This document shows, one piece after another, positions 24,497 to 34,056 of a DNA stretch of 64,000 nt. Source of the stretch: Marixanthomonas sp. SCSIO 43207 (GTDB lineage: Bacteria; Bacteroidota; Bacteroidia; Flavobacteriales; Flavobacteriaceae); the NCBI RefSeq assembly GCF_019904255.1, contig NZ_CP063203.1, positions 496,001 through 560,000 of the forward strand, read 5' to 3'. How positions within the stretch are numbered: the stretch's first letter is position 1; the number at the start of each line of letters is the position of its first letter. Below the pieces are notes generated by a model that saw only the letters and a program-made list of their open reading frames with translations, was not told the origin of the DNA and ran no database searches. Made by a program: the position numbers and the translations under genes.

Positions 24497-25207
24497 ATGA
24501 AAAAAATAATAGTATTTGTGACGGCACTGTTTTTTTCTGTAAATTCAATTTACAGTCAAAATTATACGTCTAAAGATGTAAATATTTTTACTGAGTTAAA
24601 CACTCGAGTAAAAACTGATAATAGTTTTATAGATTATGATGATGTTCAAGGATCACCATATCTAAATGATAAATTTTTGGAAGGAAAAGTATATCGCAAT
24701 GATTCTATATTAAGTAATACAGTTTCTTTGCGGTATAATATTTTTGATGACCAGATTGAAGTTAAAGATCCCTCTATCGAGAAAAATGACGGATATGGTA
24801 CTTTATTAAAAACCTATGAAATTAGTGCTGAAATTCTATTTGAACAATATAAATACTATAGAAATTTTAGAAATCCTTCATCAAATGCAGTAGGCTCTTA
24901 TCTACAAGTGATTAAGGAAGGGAAAAGCTATACTTTATTAAAAAAGCACGAGGTAGTTTTTAACCCAAAAGAGCCCTATAAATCTCCTTATGATACCGGC
25001 AAAGATGCAGAATTTAAAAAAAATCAATATTACTACGTACTTGACAGTGAAAATAACTTTACTGAATTACCAGACAGAAAATCAAGACTTTCTAAAATAT
25101 TTAATGAAAAAGGAAAAAAACTTAAGTCTTTTGTTTCAAGAAATAATATAAACTTAAAAGAAGAAGAAGGTATTTTAAGAGTTTTTAGTTATCTAGATAA
25201 TATTTAG
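24497..25207 (+). CDS. Secreted protein of unknown function
   Basis: A 236-residue protein with a Sec signal (MKKIIVFVTALFFSVNSIYSQ). The mature part is rich in Asp, Asn, Tyr and Lys without Cys, and I recognise no domain. Segments such as NDSILSNTVSLRYNIFDDQIEVKD and SYLQVIKEGKSYTLLKKHEVVFNPKEPYKSPYDTGKD suggest a beta-rich fold. This pattern resembles many flavobacterial periplasmic proteins that begin with a short reporter of 'layout' strands, but no family can be named. It follows the MscS gene after 20 bases and meets tsaB tail to tail 7 bases later, with no terminator in between. Confidence 0.6.
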   Translation: MKKIIVFVTALFFSVNSIYSQNYTSKDVNIFTELNTRVKTDNSFIDYDDVQGSPYLNDKFLEGKVYRNDSILSNTVSLRYNIFDDQIEVKDPSIEKNDGYGTLLKTYEISAEILFEQYKYYRNFRNPSSNAVGSYLQVIKEGKSYTLLKKHEVVFNPKEPYKSPYDTGKDAEFKKNQYYYVLDSENNFTELPDRKSRLSKIFNEKGKKLKSFVSRNNINLKEEEGILRVFSYLDNI

Positions 25208-25214
25208 TAATTAA

Positions 25215-25886
25215 TTAACCCACAATAAAATCTTTTAAATAATAAGGTTCAAAATAGGCGACGTCCTCAAAGTCGTTTGTTTTGAACTTTTTTTCTGAAA
25301 TCATACCCATTTGTTTTGCCGATGGAAGTATATTTTCAATAAATTCAGCATTTGAGTGTGTACAAAGCTCTTTAAATTTTGTAACGCCATCTCCTATAAA
25401 AACTGTTTTTCTATCATTTAAATATGCTGAAAAAGAATCTTGAGTTAAAATTTCGGCTTTAGTTTCGCGTATTTGTTCTTCTGAAGAAAAAACAGCTGAG
25501 TAAACCTCCATTCTTCGAGCGTCTAAAAGAGGTATAATATAAGTATTAGGCTGATTTGTAACTTGCATAGAAAGCGATTGCAGCGTAGAAATGGCAAGCA
25601 ATGGTATATCTAGTGAAAAACAAAGTCCTTTTGCAGCAGAGACCCCTATTCGCAAACCGGTGTAAGAACCAGGACCCTTACTCACTGCAATTGCATCAAC
25701 ATCATTTTTATTTATGTTAGCACTGTTTAAAACATCGTCTATATACCCATGAAGTTTTTCTGCGTGCGAATACTTTTTATGCGCTCCATCAGGATTATCT
25801 TCTTTAAAAGCAACAACGCTTCCGTTTACCGAAAGCGCTACTGAACAATTTGTGGTTGCTGTTTCTATGCAAAGTATAACAGCCAT
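25215..25886 (-). CDS. tsaB: TsaB, threonylcarbamoyladenosine modification factor
   Basis: A 223-residue protein of the ASKHA fold that partners TsaD in making t6A at position 37 of ANN-decoding tRNAs. The N-terminus CIETATTNCSVALSVNG and the motif VSKGPGSYTGLRIGVSAAKGLCFSLDIPL are diagnostic. The length is normal. It begins 3 bases after the stop of an efflux adaptor gene, so it is likely the last gene of that operon; the association appears to be positional only. Confidence 0.94.
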   Translation of the reverse strand: MAVILCIETATTNCSVALSVNGSVVAFKEDNPDGAHKKYSHAEKLHGYIDDVLNSANINKNDVDAIAVSKGPGSYTGLRIGVSAAKGLCFSLDIPLLAISTLQSLSMQVTNQPNTYIIPLLDARRMEVYSAVFSSEEQIRETKAEILTQDSFSAYLNDRKTVFIGDGVTKFKELCTHSNAEFIENILPSAKQMGMISEKKFKTNDFEDVAYFEPYYLKDFIVG

Positions 25887-25889
25887 AAT

Positions 25890-27167
25890 TTATTCTTTAT
25901 TAATTTCTTCTTCTTTACTTACCTCAATTTTATCACCGTTCTTTAATGATCGTGTAACGGTAGTATATGGCCCTGTAATTACGGTTTCGCCTTCAGCAAG
26001 ACCTTTTGTGATTTCAATATTGCTATCATCTTGTATTCCTGTAGATACAACGCGTAATTTTGCTTCTTCTCCGTCTTTTATAAAAACGCATTCAAAACGC
26101 TCATCATTTTCACTTACGGTACCTTTTGGTTTTATTTTTTTGGTTGCCGAAGTATCATTTTTAATCACAATTGCACTTATAGGTACGCCAATTACATTAC
26201 GTTTCTTATTTGTAATAATATCTACTGTAGCTGTCATTCCTGGACGAAAAGGAGAGTAACTTTCTGGCTTTCCTTCGGTTAAATCTGCGTAAGACGCCGG
26301 TAAAATTCTAACTTTTACTTTAAAATTGGTTACTTGATCTGCGGTTAAAGCAGTTTCTGGTGAGTTTGCAATTTCTGTAACAATACCTTTAAATTCTCTG
26401 TTTAAATAAGCGTCAACCTCTACAATGGTAGAGTCACCAACTGAAACCTTTACAATATCATTTTCATTTACATCAACCTCAACTTCCATGTTGCTTAAAT
26501 TTGCTACACGCATAATCTCAGTACCGGCCATTTGAGCGGTACCTACTACTCGCTCTCCTAGCTCGGCGCTTAATTTTGAAATAGTACCGCTCATAGGAGC
26601 ATAAATTGATGTACGAGAAAGGTTGTCTCTAGATTGTTTTACACTTGCTGCAGCACTTTGCACACTATAATAAGCTGCTTGTTTGTTTGCTTTGGCTACT
26701 TCAAAATCTGCTATAGAACGATCCCATTCAGACTTTGAAATCACTCCTTTTTCAAATAATTTTTTATTTCTATTGTAAGCAGCTTCGGCATTTTTCAAAC
26801 TAGCTTCTGCTTGTGAAAGCTGAGCTCTAACGTTTTGTAAACCAGCCTGTGATTGACTTAAAGCAGATTGAATTAAATCTGGATTAATCTTTACTAAGAG
26901 GTCTCCTTTTTCTACTTGTTGTCCTTCTTTTACAGGTAACTCAATTATTTCTCCTGACACTTCTGAAGAGAGGCTTACTTCAACTTCAGGTTGTATTTTA
27001 CCTGTTGCTGCTACAGTTTCGGTAATATCTATAGGCTCAATTTGAGAGATCTCAACTTGTTTATAGTTGCCTGTTTTACCAAACCAACCTGCTTTTTTAC
27101 CAACAATGAGTAAAATGATAAGAAGTACTAAGATGGATACAATCCAAATGATGGTTTTTTTCTTCAT
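25890..27167 (-). CDS. HlyD/MacA-type periplasmic adaptor (second adaptor)
   Basis: A 425-residue membrane-fusion protein with one N-terminal anchor (about 5-24). The biotinyl-lipoyl half-motifs are VSGEIIELPVKEGQQVEKGDLLVKI and IYAPMSGTISKLSAELGERV. A coiled-coil hairpin of about 90 residues lies between them (LSQSQAGLQNVRAQLSQAEASL and following), then a beta-barrel domain. It links an inner-membrane pump to a TolC channel. It lies 2 bases after the TolC-like gene and is longer than the first adaptor of this operon (388 residues). Confidence 0.9.
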   Translation of the reverse strand: MKKKTIIWIVSILVLLIILLIVGKKAGWFGKTGNYKQVEISQIEPIDITETVAATGKIQPEVEVSLSSEVSGEIIELPVKEGQQVEKGDLLVKINPDLIQSALSQSQAGLQNVRAQLSQAEASLKNAEAAYNRNKKLFEKGVISKSEWDRSIADFEVAKANKQAAYYSVQSAAASVKQSRDNLSRTSIYAPMSGTISKLSAELGERVVGTAQMAGTEIMRVANLSNMEVEVDVNENDIVKVSVGDSTIVEVDAYLNREFKGIVTEIANSPETALTADQVTNFKVKVRILPASYADLTEGKPESYSPFRPGMTATVDIITNKKRNVIGVPISAIVIKNDTSATKKIKPKGTVSENDERFECVFIKDGEEAKLRVVSTGIQDDSNIEITKGLAEGETVITGPYTTVTRSLKNGDKIEVSKEEEINKE

Positions 27168-27169
27168 AA

Positions 27170-28615
27170 TTAAAATTTTAATTCGGTAGCCGGAACTCCA
27201 AAATATAACTCTAATACTTTCAATTTAAAAATATAATTGTATTTGGTTCGGTTTACTTCAATGGTTGCATTATCAAATCTAAGTTTGGATTGGCTAAAAT
27301 CAAATGCATTTGTTAATCCTACGTCATACCTATCTTTTGCATAATCATAGGCTAACTCTTGAGATTCTAGTGCTGCTATAGCTGCTTCATAGGCTTTTAA
27401 AGCTCCTTTTGCGTCTACGTAAGCTTGATAAACGTTTGATTCTAAGTCTAGTTTTGCTTGTTCTAGTTGAAACTCTGTACGTAATAAGTTTATTTTATTC
27501 CTTTTCACGTTTGCACGCGTGGCAAAACCATTAAGAATAGGTATGTTTAATTGTAATCCGTAAGAGATACCATCGTTTTGATACAATTGATCAAAAAATG
27601 GATCGGCTCCTATTTCTCTTGTTACGGTATTTGGGAATTGACCTATTACTGTTTGACCGGTTTCTTCTACTACTCCTATTTCTTCAGTTACTACTGGATT
27701 ATTAGGGTCTACTTGTGTTGAAAATGTAGTAGCATCAGTATATCTTGTATCATAACCAAAGAAAGCTGAAAGCGTAGGATAGTAACTTCCGCGAGCAATT
27801 TGTAAGTCTTTTTCTGCCAATTCAACATTCTTAATGGCAATTTTTACTTCATTTCGATTTTCTTCAGCAGCATTAATAACTTCTTGTACGGGTTTTTCTA
27901 TAATATCATCTCCTACAATATTATACCCTTCATCGGCTACATCAAAGTTTGCGTAATCTTCAATTAATAGCAATTGTGCCAAACTTATTAATGAAATAGT
28001 AACTGCATTTTCTGCTTCGGCTATACGTTGCTTTTCACCTGCATTAGTTGCTTGAATTTCCAAAAGGTCACCTCTAGGTAACGTTCCTGCATCAACGAGG
28101 TTATTGGTTCGCTCTATTTGCTGAAGCGTAACTTCATTTTGGGCTTTTGCAACTTCAAGGTTTGCTTTATTAAGTAAAACCTGTAGATATGAATTTGCAA
28201 CTGCTAGTGAAATATCATCTTTCATTTTATCTAGACGATATTGGCTTGCCAATTTTGAAAGCTCGGCGCGTTGTGATTCTCTTACATTTCTAAGACCATC
28301 AAATAAGGTATAACCTACATTAATTCTACCGGTAGCAGATAAAAAAGTTGTGGTTTGTGCGTTGTTGGTAACAGGGTTAAAACTCAATCCTGTATTTTCT
28401 GAAACACCTCCAGTAGCACTTATTGTAGGCAAAAAGTTTCCAATAGCTAGTAATTTATCAGCTTCGGTGGCTTCTACATCTAGCTGGCTCTGTTTAATTG
28501 AGATGTTATTTTCTAAAGCATATTGAACGCATTCTTGTAGTGTCCATTTTTTTTCTTGTGCATAGCTAGAAAATGCAAATGTAAAAAGAATTGCTAAAAG
28601 CGTTAGTTTTTTCAT
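27170..28615 (-). CDS. TolC-family outer-membrane efflux channel
   Basis: A 481-residue outer-membrane protein. The ATG at 28615 gives the signal MKKLTLLAILFTFAFSSYAQ; a longer frame to 28636 only adds seven residues before it. Two homologous halves of long helices are visible (WTLQECVQYALENNISIKQSQ, and ELAEKDLQIARGSYYPTLSAFFGYD), as in OEP-family trimers that form the exit duct of tripartite exporters. It lies between the two adaptor genes. Confidence 0.92.
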   Translation of the reverse strand: MKKLTLLAILFTFAFSSYAQEKKWTLQECVQYALENNISIKQSQLDVEATEADKLLAIGNFLPTISATGGVSENTGLSFNPVTNNAQTTTFLSATGRINVGYTLFDGLRNVRESQRAELSKLASQYRLDKMKDDISLAVANSYLQVLLNKANLEVAKAQNEVTLQQIERTNNLVDAGTLPRGDLLEIQATNAGEKQRIAEAENAVTISLISLAQLLLIEDYANFDVADEGYNIVGDDIIEKPVQEVINAAEENRNEVKIAIKNVELAEKDLQIARGSYYPTLSAFFGYDTRYTDATTFSTQVDPNNPVVTEEIGVVEETGQTVIGQFPNTVTREIGADPFFDQLYQNDGISYGLQLNIPILNGFATRANVKRNKINLLRTEFQLEQAKLDLESNVYQAYVDAKGALKAYEAAIAALESQELAYDYAKDRYDVGLTNAFDFSQSKLRFDNATIEVNRTKYNYIFKLKVLELYFGVPATELKF

Positions 28616-28688
28616 AATTGATTGTAGTTGCTGCATAAGTCTTTAATTTCTTGAAAGTGTTACAAGTATTCTTAAAAAATAAGTAAAA

Positions 28689-29855
28689 TTATCCCCTACC
28701 CATAGGTTGAGCAGGCTTAACTTGGTTCCAAACTTTTATTTTATCTTCTTTAGAAATACCGTTTAAGACCTGAACTTTTATACCATCACTTACACCTAGT
28801 TCAATATCTTTTCTTTGAAATTCTTGATCTCCGGTTTGAATCTCAACATATGGCTGTTGCGTTTTGGCATCATATTGTACCAACGCTTCATTGATTGTTA
28901 AAACACTATCTGCACGGGCTAAGATAATAGATGCATTTGCACTTAAACCGGCACGTATAAAAGTTTTTGTAGTATCAAGGTTTTTTAAGGTTCCTTTTAT
29001 TTCAAACTGTATGGCACCATTTTCATCAACTCCTTTTGGTGCTATGTAATCTAAAACTGCATCAAATTTTTTATTCTCAATCGCTCCCACAGTAATCTCT
29101 AACGGAAGTTCTTCTTTAATTTTTCCTACTTCACTTTCATCAACCTTTCCTTGAAAAATCATTTTATCAACATCTGCAAGGGTTGCAATGGTTGTTCCGT
29201 CGTTAAAATTATTGGCTTCAATAACTTGGTTTCCGGTTTTTACAGGCACGTCAAGAACCATCCCTGAAACTGTCGCTCTAATTTCGGTATTTGCTGAAGC
29301 ACCTAATCCGCTAGTAGTTCCAGTTTTAACTATATCATAATTTTGCTGAGCACCGGTTAAATTAACCTGTTCTTGTTTGTAACGTTGTTGAGCTTCATTA
29401 TAAGCAGATTGTGCGTTATCAAATTCGTTTGCAGAAATAACACCTTTATCAAAAAGCGCTTTTTGACGATTGTAAATACTTTTTTGATTTTCAAAAGCCA
29501 ATCGTGCCGTTTCAACCTGCGTTCTTGCTGAGTTTATATTGTTTTTTGCACTTGTTAATGAAGAAACATTTGGCACTACTTTTACCTTTGCGATTAAGTC
29601 ACCAGACTTTATAATATCACCCGCTTCTACATAAATTTCATCAATAATTCCTGAAATATTAGGTTTTATTAAGACTTCTTCTTTAGGCACAATACTTCCG
29701 GTTGCAACGGTTTTTTTTACAATATTGTCTATAGTTGGTGATTGCGATTCATAAACGATAGGGTCTTCGGCGTTTTTTTGCCATAGCCAAAACATAGCTA
29801 TAGAAAAAAGAAGCACAATACTTACTAGAATTACAATGGTTCCTGTTTTTTTCAT
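28689..29855 (-). CDS. HlyD/MacA-type periplasmic adaptor (first adaptor)
   Basis: A 388-residue membrane-fusion protein with an N-terminal anchor (about 6-25). The lipoyl halves are ISGIIDEIYVEAGDIIKSGDLIAKV and VSGMVLDVPVKTGNQV, with a coiled-coil hairpin (NNINSARTQVETARLAFENQ) between them, then a beta-barrel and a membrane-proximal domain ending VKPAQPMGRG. It follows the second permease gene after 45 bases, the usual place of a MacA partner. Confidence 0.9.
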   Translation of the reverse strand: MKKTGTIVILVSIVLLFSIAMFWLWQKNAEDPIVYESQSPTIDNIVKKTVATGSIVPKEEVLIKPNISGIIDEIYVEAGDIIKSGDLIAKVKVVPNVSSLTSAKNNINSARTQVETARLAFENQKSIYNRQKALFDKGVISANEFDNAQSAYNEAQQRYKQEQVNLTGAQQNYDIVKTGTTSGLGASANTEIRATVSGMVLDVPVKTGNQVIEANNFNDGTTIATLADVDKMIFQGKVDESEVGKIKEELPLEITVGAIENKKFDAVLDYIAPKGVDENGAIQFEIKGTLKNLDTTKTFIRAGLSANASIILARADSVLTINEALVQYDAKTQQPYVEIQTGDQEFQRKDIELGVSDGIKVQVLNGISKEDKIKVWNQVKPAQPMGRG

Positions 29856-29900
29856 TTTGAATGCCGGTATTAACCGGTATTTTAAAGGTTAAACGTTTCT

Positions 29901-31175
29901 TTATTCGGTCCGTAGTGCATCTACGGGTTTTACTTTTATTGCATTTTGAGCAGGGATTAATCCTGCTAGTAATCCAGAAATTATTAAAATGGTGAGCGCT
30001 ATTAATACAACACCAATGTTTACTGACGGATTTAAAAACATCATTTCACTTGTATCCATTCCATCCATAAAATAATTAACCAATGCCAATACACCAGAAG
30101 CTAACACAATACCTGCCATACCTGAAATGATGGTTAAAAAAATGGATTCTAACAATACTTGGGCTCTAATACTCCACGGTGTTGCACCCAGAGCGCGACG
30201 TATGCCAATTTCTTTAGTACGTTCTTTTACTACAATTAACATGATGTTGCTTATTCCAATAATTCCCGAAAGTAATACAAGAATACCTACAAAGTATGCC
30301 ACAAAGTTTAAAGCCGTAAACAGACCGTTGATTTTGCTATATTCTTCGTACAAATCAAAATTACCTACCGCTCGATCATCTTCAGGATGAATGGAATGAC
30401 GGGATTTGATTACATCAAAAACTTGACTTTTTAACTTTGTAATTGATGATCCGTCTTGGGCAGTGATTGCCATCCAACCCACTGTCTCCCCCATATTGAA
30501 AGCTTGAGAAAAAGCTGTAAAGGGCACGTATATTTCTTTTTGAGCTTCCTCAGCATCACCACCACCATTTGATTTTTTCTTATAAGTACCAATTACCATA
30601 AAGTTAACACCATTAATTTTTATGTAAGTCCCTATTGGTTTTTCACCTGGATCGTAAAGACCTGTTACCACAGATTCACCTATAATGGCAACTTTCCGTT
30701 TTTCTTCAATATCTGAATAATTTATAAACCGCCCTGAAGTAATGTCCATTGGTTGTTGCTTGATAATTTCAGGGTAATCACCATATACATTATAAGCCCC
30801 GGTTTTTAAACCTCGAGTGACATTATTTGCTCCTCTAAAGCCTCCTAGTTGATTGCGTGGCGAAACGTAACGAAGGTTTGGAACATTTTGTTTAATAGCA
30901 TCAACATCTCCTGTTTTAAAATTATAGCGACGTCCCTTTGGCAAACCTTTGTAGGGTTTAGAAGCTGTTTGCGCCCACATAAACATTGAATTGGTTGCCA
31001 TTCCACTAAACCCCTGCTTTACGCCGTTCTCAAGACCGTTACCAGCTGCTAATAATATAACAAGTATGAATATTCCCCACAAAACACCAAATGCTGTTAA
31101 AAGTGTTCTAAACCAATTTGAACTTAGTGCTTCTATAATTTCACTCCAACTATCTCTACTAAAAATTTTACTCAT
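29901..31175 (-). CDS. MacB-like ABC transporter permease (second)
   Basis: A 424-residue permease with four transmembrane helices: one near 20-42, then a periplasmic MacB-PCD domain (about 45-280), then three (about 295-320, 345-370 and 385-410). The segment RTKEIGIRRALGATPWSIRAQVL is the FtsX/MacB coupling motif. It lacks the fused ATPase of true MacB. It overlaps the first permease gene by 8 bases and probably pairs with it as a heterodimer driven by the ATPase two genes upstream. Confidence 0.92.
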   Translation of the reverse strand: MSKIFSRDSWSEIIEALSSNWFRTLLTAFGVLWGIFILVILLAAGNGLENGVKQGFSGMATNSMFMWAQTASKPYKGLPKGRRYNFKTGDVDAIKQNVPNLRYVSPRNQLGGFRGANNVTRGLKTGAYNVYGDYPEIIKQQPMDITSGRFINYSDIEEKRKVAIIGESVVTGLYDPGEKPIGTYIKINGVNFMVIGTYKKKSNGGGDAEEAQKEIYVPFTAFSQAFNMGETVGWMAITAQDGSSITKLKSQVFDVIKSRHSIHPEDDRAVGNFDLYEEYSKINGLFTALNFVAYFVGILVLLSGIIGISNIMLIVVKERTKEIGIRRALGATPWSIRAQVLLESIFLTIISGMAGIVLASGVLALVNYFMDGMDTSEMMFLNPSVNIGVVLIALTILIISGLLAGLIPAQNAIKVKPVDALRTE

Positions 31176-32412
31176 CTCGTAAGGCTACTATAGGTTTAAT
31201 GTTTGAAGCTCTGTAGGCCGGAAAAAAACCTGCAACTGCTCCAGCAATTACAAGAATGATAACTGTGGTAATAGCAACTCCAAAATCTACTGAAGGGTTA
31301 CTGATAAAGTCGGTTTCAATTAATGGCCCTATAAATTCTAGTAATATCAAACTTGATATGAGCCCAACAAAACCTGCAATAGCGGTTACAAATACAGACT
31401 CATGTAAAATCATTCCTATAATTGATAAGGGTTGTGCGCCAATAGCTTTGCGTATTCCTATTTCTTTGGTTCGTTCTTTAACAATAATGAGCATAATATT
31501 ACTTACACCCACCACACCGGCTATGATAGTACAAATACCTACACCCCAGAAAAACCACCGTATCATATCCATCAAATCATAAAACCGTTTTGCATTTTCT
31601 AGTGAATTGTTAATGTTAATGGCCCGTTCATCTGTAGGCGAAACGGTATGACGTGTTTTTAAATCGTTTTCCAATTGAGTTGAAAAAGCTTCAGATGCAG
31701 CTAATGCATCTTCAAATTTTTCTTCTGGTTTTAAGGTAAACACAAGTGAACGTAGTTTATCTCCTGCATTGAATACGCGCTGTGCAGTTGTAAGTGGAAT
31801 AAACATACGTGTTTCTTCTCGTTCACCACCCGGATCTGTATAAATACCAACCACTTTAAATTTTATTCCTGAAATGGTAATATACTCACCTATGGCATTT
31901 TTTCCTTTAAAAAGATCTTGATAAACTCGATTACCTAAAACGGTAATTTTCTCGTATTTATTTAGGTCATTTTGATTGATATACCTTCCGGCGATTATTG
32001 TTTCGTTTTCTAGAAATTGATAATCTCCTCGAACGCCTTCTACTCGGTATGAACCAGTTTCTCCTTTATAAGAAGTTATTACACCCCAATTACTGAAAAC
32101 ACCAGATTTATACTCAAGATTATCCATATTTTTGGCTTCTGCCATTTGATAATCTTGGTTATCAAGCTGAATTCTACGTCCGGGATTCATTCCTTTGTAT
32201 TCTTCTGAAGTGACATTTGCCCAAACAGAAATTCTATTGGCTGCATCGTTTTCAAATTCAGAAGAAATTCCGTTTTGCATACCTTGACCAATAGCCAATA
32301 AAATCACCAATATAAATATTCCCGAAGCTACTGAAAGTCCGGTTAAAAAAGTTCGTAATTTATTTTTACGAATGGTTTCAAAAATTTCTTGCCAGCGTTC
32401 AAGATTAAACAT
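31168..32412 (-). CDS. MacB-like ABC transporter permease (first)
   Basis: A 414-residue permease homologous to its downstream neighbour. The start at 32412 gives [33 protein letters not shown]; the upstream ATG at 32430 is deeper in the ATPase gene. It has a first helix at about 20-45, a periplasmic MacB-PCD domain, and three C-terminal helices with RTKEIGIRKAIGAQPLSIIGMIL as coupling motif. The gene overlaps the ATPase stop by 8 bases, a sign of translational coupling. Confidence 0.92.
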   Translation of the reverse strand: MFNLERWQEIFETIRKNKLRTFLTGLSVASGIFILVILLAIGQGMQNGISSEFENDAANRISVWANVTSEEYKGMNPGRRIQLDNQDYQMAEAKNMDNLEYKSGVFSNWGVITSYKGETGSYRVEGVRGDYQFLENETIIAGRYINQNDLNKYEKITVLGNRVYQDLFKGKNAIGEYITISGIKFKVVGIYTDPGGEREETRMFIPLTTAQRVFNAGDKLRSLVFTLKPEEKFEDALAASEAFSTQLENDLKTRHTVSPTDERAININNSLENAKRFYDLMDMIRWFFWGVGICTIIAGVVGVSNIMLIIVKERTKEIGIRKAIGAQPLSIIGMILHESVFVTAIAGFVGLISSLILLEFIGPLIETDFISNPSVDFGVAITTVIILVIAGAVAGFFPAYRASNIKPIVALRDE

Positions 32413-33127
32413 GAGCCAATGCCTTTTCACGAGCTTCTTTTGCTCGCACTTGTTTTACTACAGAATCATCTAGGATAATACCGTCTTTTAAATTTACGAT
32501 GCGCTTAGTCATATGCGCTATATCGTCTTCGTGAGTTACTACTAGTATAGTTTTGCCTTCGTCATTAATACCTTGAATAAGCTCCATAACTTCATATGAT
32601 GTTTTGGTATCTAATGCTCCGGTAGGTTCATCTGCAAGTAATACTTTTGGGTCACTTGCCAAAGCACGAGCAATTGCAACACGTTGTTTTTGTCCTCCTG
32701 AAAGCTCATTAGGTAAGTGTCCCGCCCAATTTGCCAGACCTACTTTTTCTAGATAGTGCATAGCTTTTTCGGTGCGTGTGTTACGTTTTTCACCTTGATA
32801 ATATAAAGGCATAGCAACATTGTCAAGGGCAGACTTATAATTTATTAGGTTGAATGATTGAAAAATAAACCCTAAAAATTTATTTCGGTATTTTGCAGCT
32901 ACTCGTTCATTTAAGTTTTTAATTTGGGTTCCGTCTAGATGGTAGCTTCCTTCATCTGCTTCATCTAGCATTCCTAAAATATTAAGTAAAGTAGATTTTC
33001 CCGATCCAGAAGAACCCATAATGGATACCATTTCTCCTTCAGAAACTGAAAAATCGATTCCTTTTAAAACGTGTAAAGAATTGCTTCCGGTTCGGTATGA
33101 CTTATGCAAGCCTTTGATTTCTATCAT
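32405..33127 (-). CDS. MacB/LolD-type ABC transporter ATPase
   Basis: A 240-residue ATPase. The ATG at 33127 gives [14 protein letters not shown], the canonical beginning; a longer frame adds only hydrophobic residues unlike the family. Walker [10 protein letters not shown], the Q-loop [10 protein letters not shown], the signature [15 protein letters not shown], Walker [13 protein letters not shown] and the switch His in VVTHEDDIA are all present. It is the first gene of an operon of two permeases, two adaptors, a TolC protein and tsaB. The family drives export of macrolides, lipoproteins or peptides. Confidence 0.94.
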   Translation of the reverse strand: MIEIKGLHKSYRTGSNSLHVLKGIDFSVSEGEMVSIMGSSGSGKSTLLNILGMLDEADEGSYHLDGTQIKNLNERVAAKYRNKFLGFIFQSFNLINYKSALDNVAMPLYYQGEKRNTRTEKAMHYLEKVGLANWAGHLPNELSGGQKQRVAIARALASDPKVLLADEPTGALDTKTSYEVMELIQGINDEGKTILVVTHEDDIAHMTKRIVNLKDGIILDDSVVKQVRAKEAREKALAHV

Positions 33128-33276
33128 AATACATAAATAAAAGCACAAAATAATGCTCAATGTACGCATCATTTTGTGAAAATCGTGTTAAGGGTATTTT
33201 ACCTTTTTTAGGAAAACCTCTGTTAATAAGACTAATTTAAGGCCTTATTGTTACAGCCTAATTTGTGAAGATAATG

Positions 33277-33510
33277 TTAATGTTGTGCTTTTTTTGCGTT
33301 CTTACGCATTTTGTAGATTGCATAACCTACTCCGCCCACTAATAAATAAGGAAAAATCATAAGATAAATAATTCCATTATTAATTCCTTTTGCAGCTTGA
33401 CCACCGTCTTCACTTTCCAAAACAGCGCGACACATAGCACATTGGGCATCTGCAGGTAAGCTGAATATTAGTACCAAAACAAGAAAAATATATAGGGTTC
33501 TTTGTTTCAT
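33277..33510 (-). CDS. Small QCAMC-motif membrane protein of the oxidase cluster
   Basis: A 77-residue protein. Start 33510 (or the adjacent ATG at 33513) gives a signal MKQRTLYIFLVLVLIFSLPADA, followed at once by QCAMCRAVLESEDGGQAAKGINNG, then one transmembrane helix (IIYLMIFPYLLVGGVGYAIY) and a basic tail. The CxxC just outside the membrane could bind copper or heme or act as a redox site; I infer this from the motif and from its place after SCO and DUF420 genes. No function is established to my knowledge. It begins 7 bases after the DUF420 stop. Confidence 0.7.
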   Translation of the reverse strand: MKQRTLYIFLVLVLIFSLPADAQCAMCRAVLESEDGGQAAKGINNGIIYLMIFPYLLVGGVGYAIYKMRKNAKKAQH

Positions 33511-33517
33511 CATTTTT

Positions 33518-34048
33518 TTAATAATAGGGTGCAATCATAAGGTAAACAATCACTCCGGTAACTGCAACGTATAACCACAAAGGAAATGTGATTCTTGCTA
33601 TTTTTTTATGTTTAGCAAATTGCCCGGTAATAGCCCTTACATACGTTATCAGTACAAATGGTATCACTGTAATTGAAAGCAATATGTGTGAAATTAATAT
33701 AAAGAAATAAACATAACGTATAGCTCCTTCGCCTCCATAGGGAGTTGAATCTGAAGTCATATGATAGGCAACATACATAACTAAAAACAAAACTGAGAGC
33801 ACAATACTAGTCTTCATGAGTCTTTCATGAGTCTTTCGATTTCCTTTTCGTATTTGAAAAACTGCTGCTATAAGCAATATTGCCGTTAAACCATTGATTG
33901 TTGCGTAAATTGGTGGTAAAAAACCTAATCTTTCTACTCCTGGTATTCTAACCGTAAATAATACTGCTACAGCTACCGGAACAGCTATAGAAAGTATCCA
34001 GATCCAAAGGTTGTATTTTTTTGATGTATTTGATACAGAGTTTGACAT
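33518..34048 (-). CDS. DUF420 membrane protein (YozB/CtaM-like)
   Basis: A 176-residue protein with five hydrophobic helices. Its histidines sit near helix ends (KTHERLMKTSI, YVAYHMTSDSTPYGG, ILISHILLSI), as is usual for DUF420. Relatives occur in cytochrome oxidase gene clusters and some are needed for oxidase maturation (CtaM in Gram-positive bacteria); a similar role here is inferred from the neighbouring SCO gene. The gene lies 8 bases downstream of SCO. Confidence 0.85.
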   Translation of the reverse strand: MSNSVSNTSKKYNLWIWILSIAVPVAVAVLFTVRIPGVERLGFLPPIYATINGLTAILLIAAVFQIRKGNRKTHERLMKTSIVLSVLFLVMYVAYHMTSDSTPYGGEGAIRYVYFFILISHILLSITVIPFVLITYVRAITGQFAKHKKIARITFPLWLYVAVTGVIVYLMIAPYY

Positions 34049-34056
34049 ATTCTTGA

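Noticed and set aside
29864-29880. Direct repeat CCGGTAT-TAA-CCGGTAT between permease and adaptor genes
   Set aside because: Only two seven-base copies inside an operon, with no promoter beside them; too little to call a regulatory site.
33128-33276. Search for a terminator or promoter between the QCAMC gene and the ABC ATPase gene
   Set aside because: I found only short AT dyads and one-mismatch promoter boxes; nothing strong enough to list.
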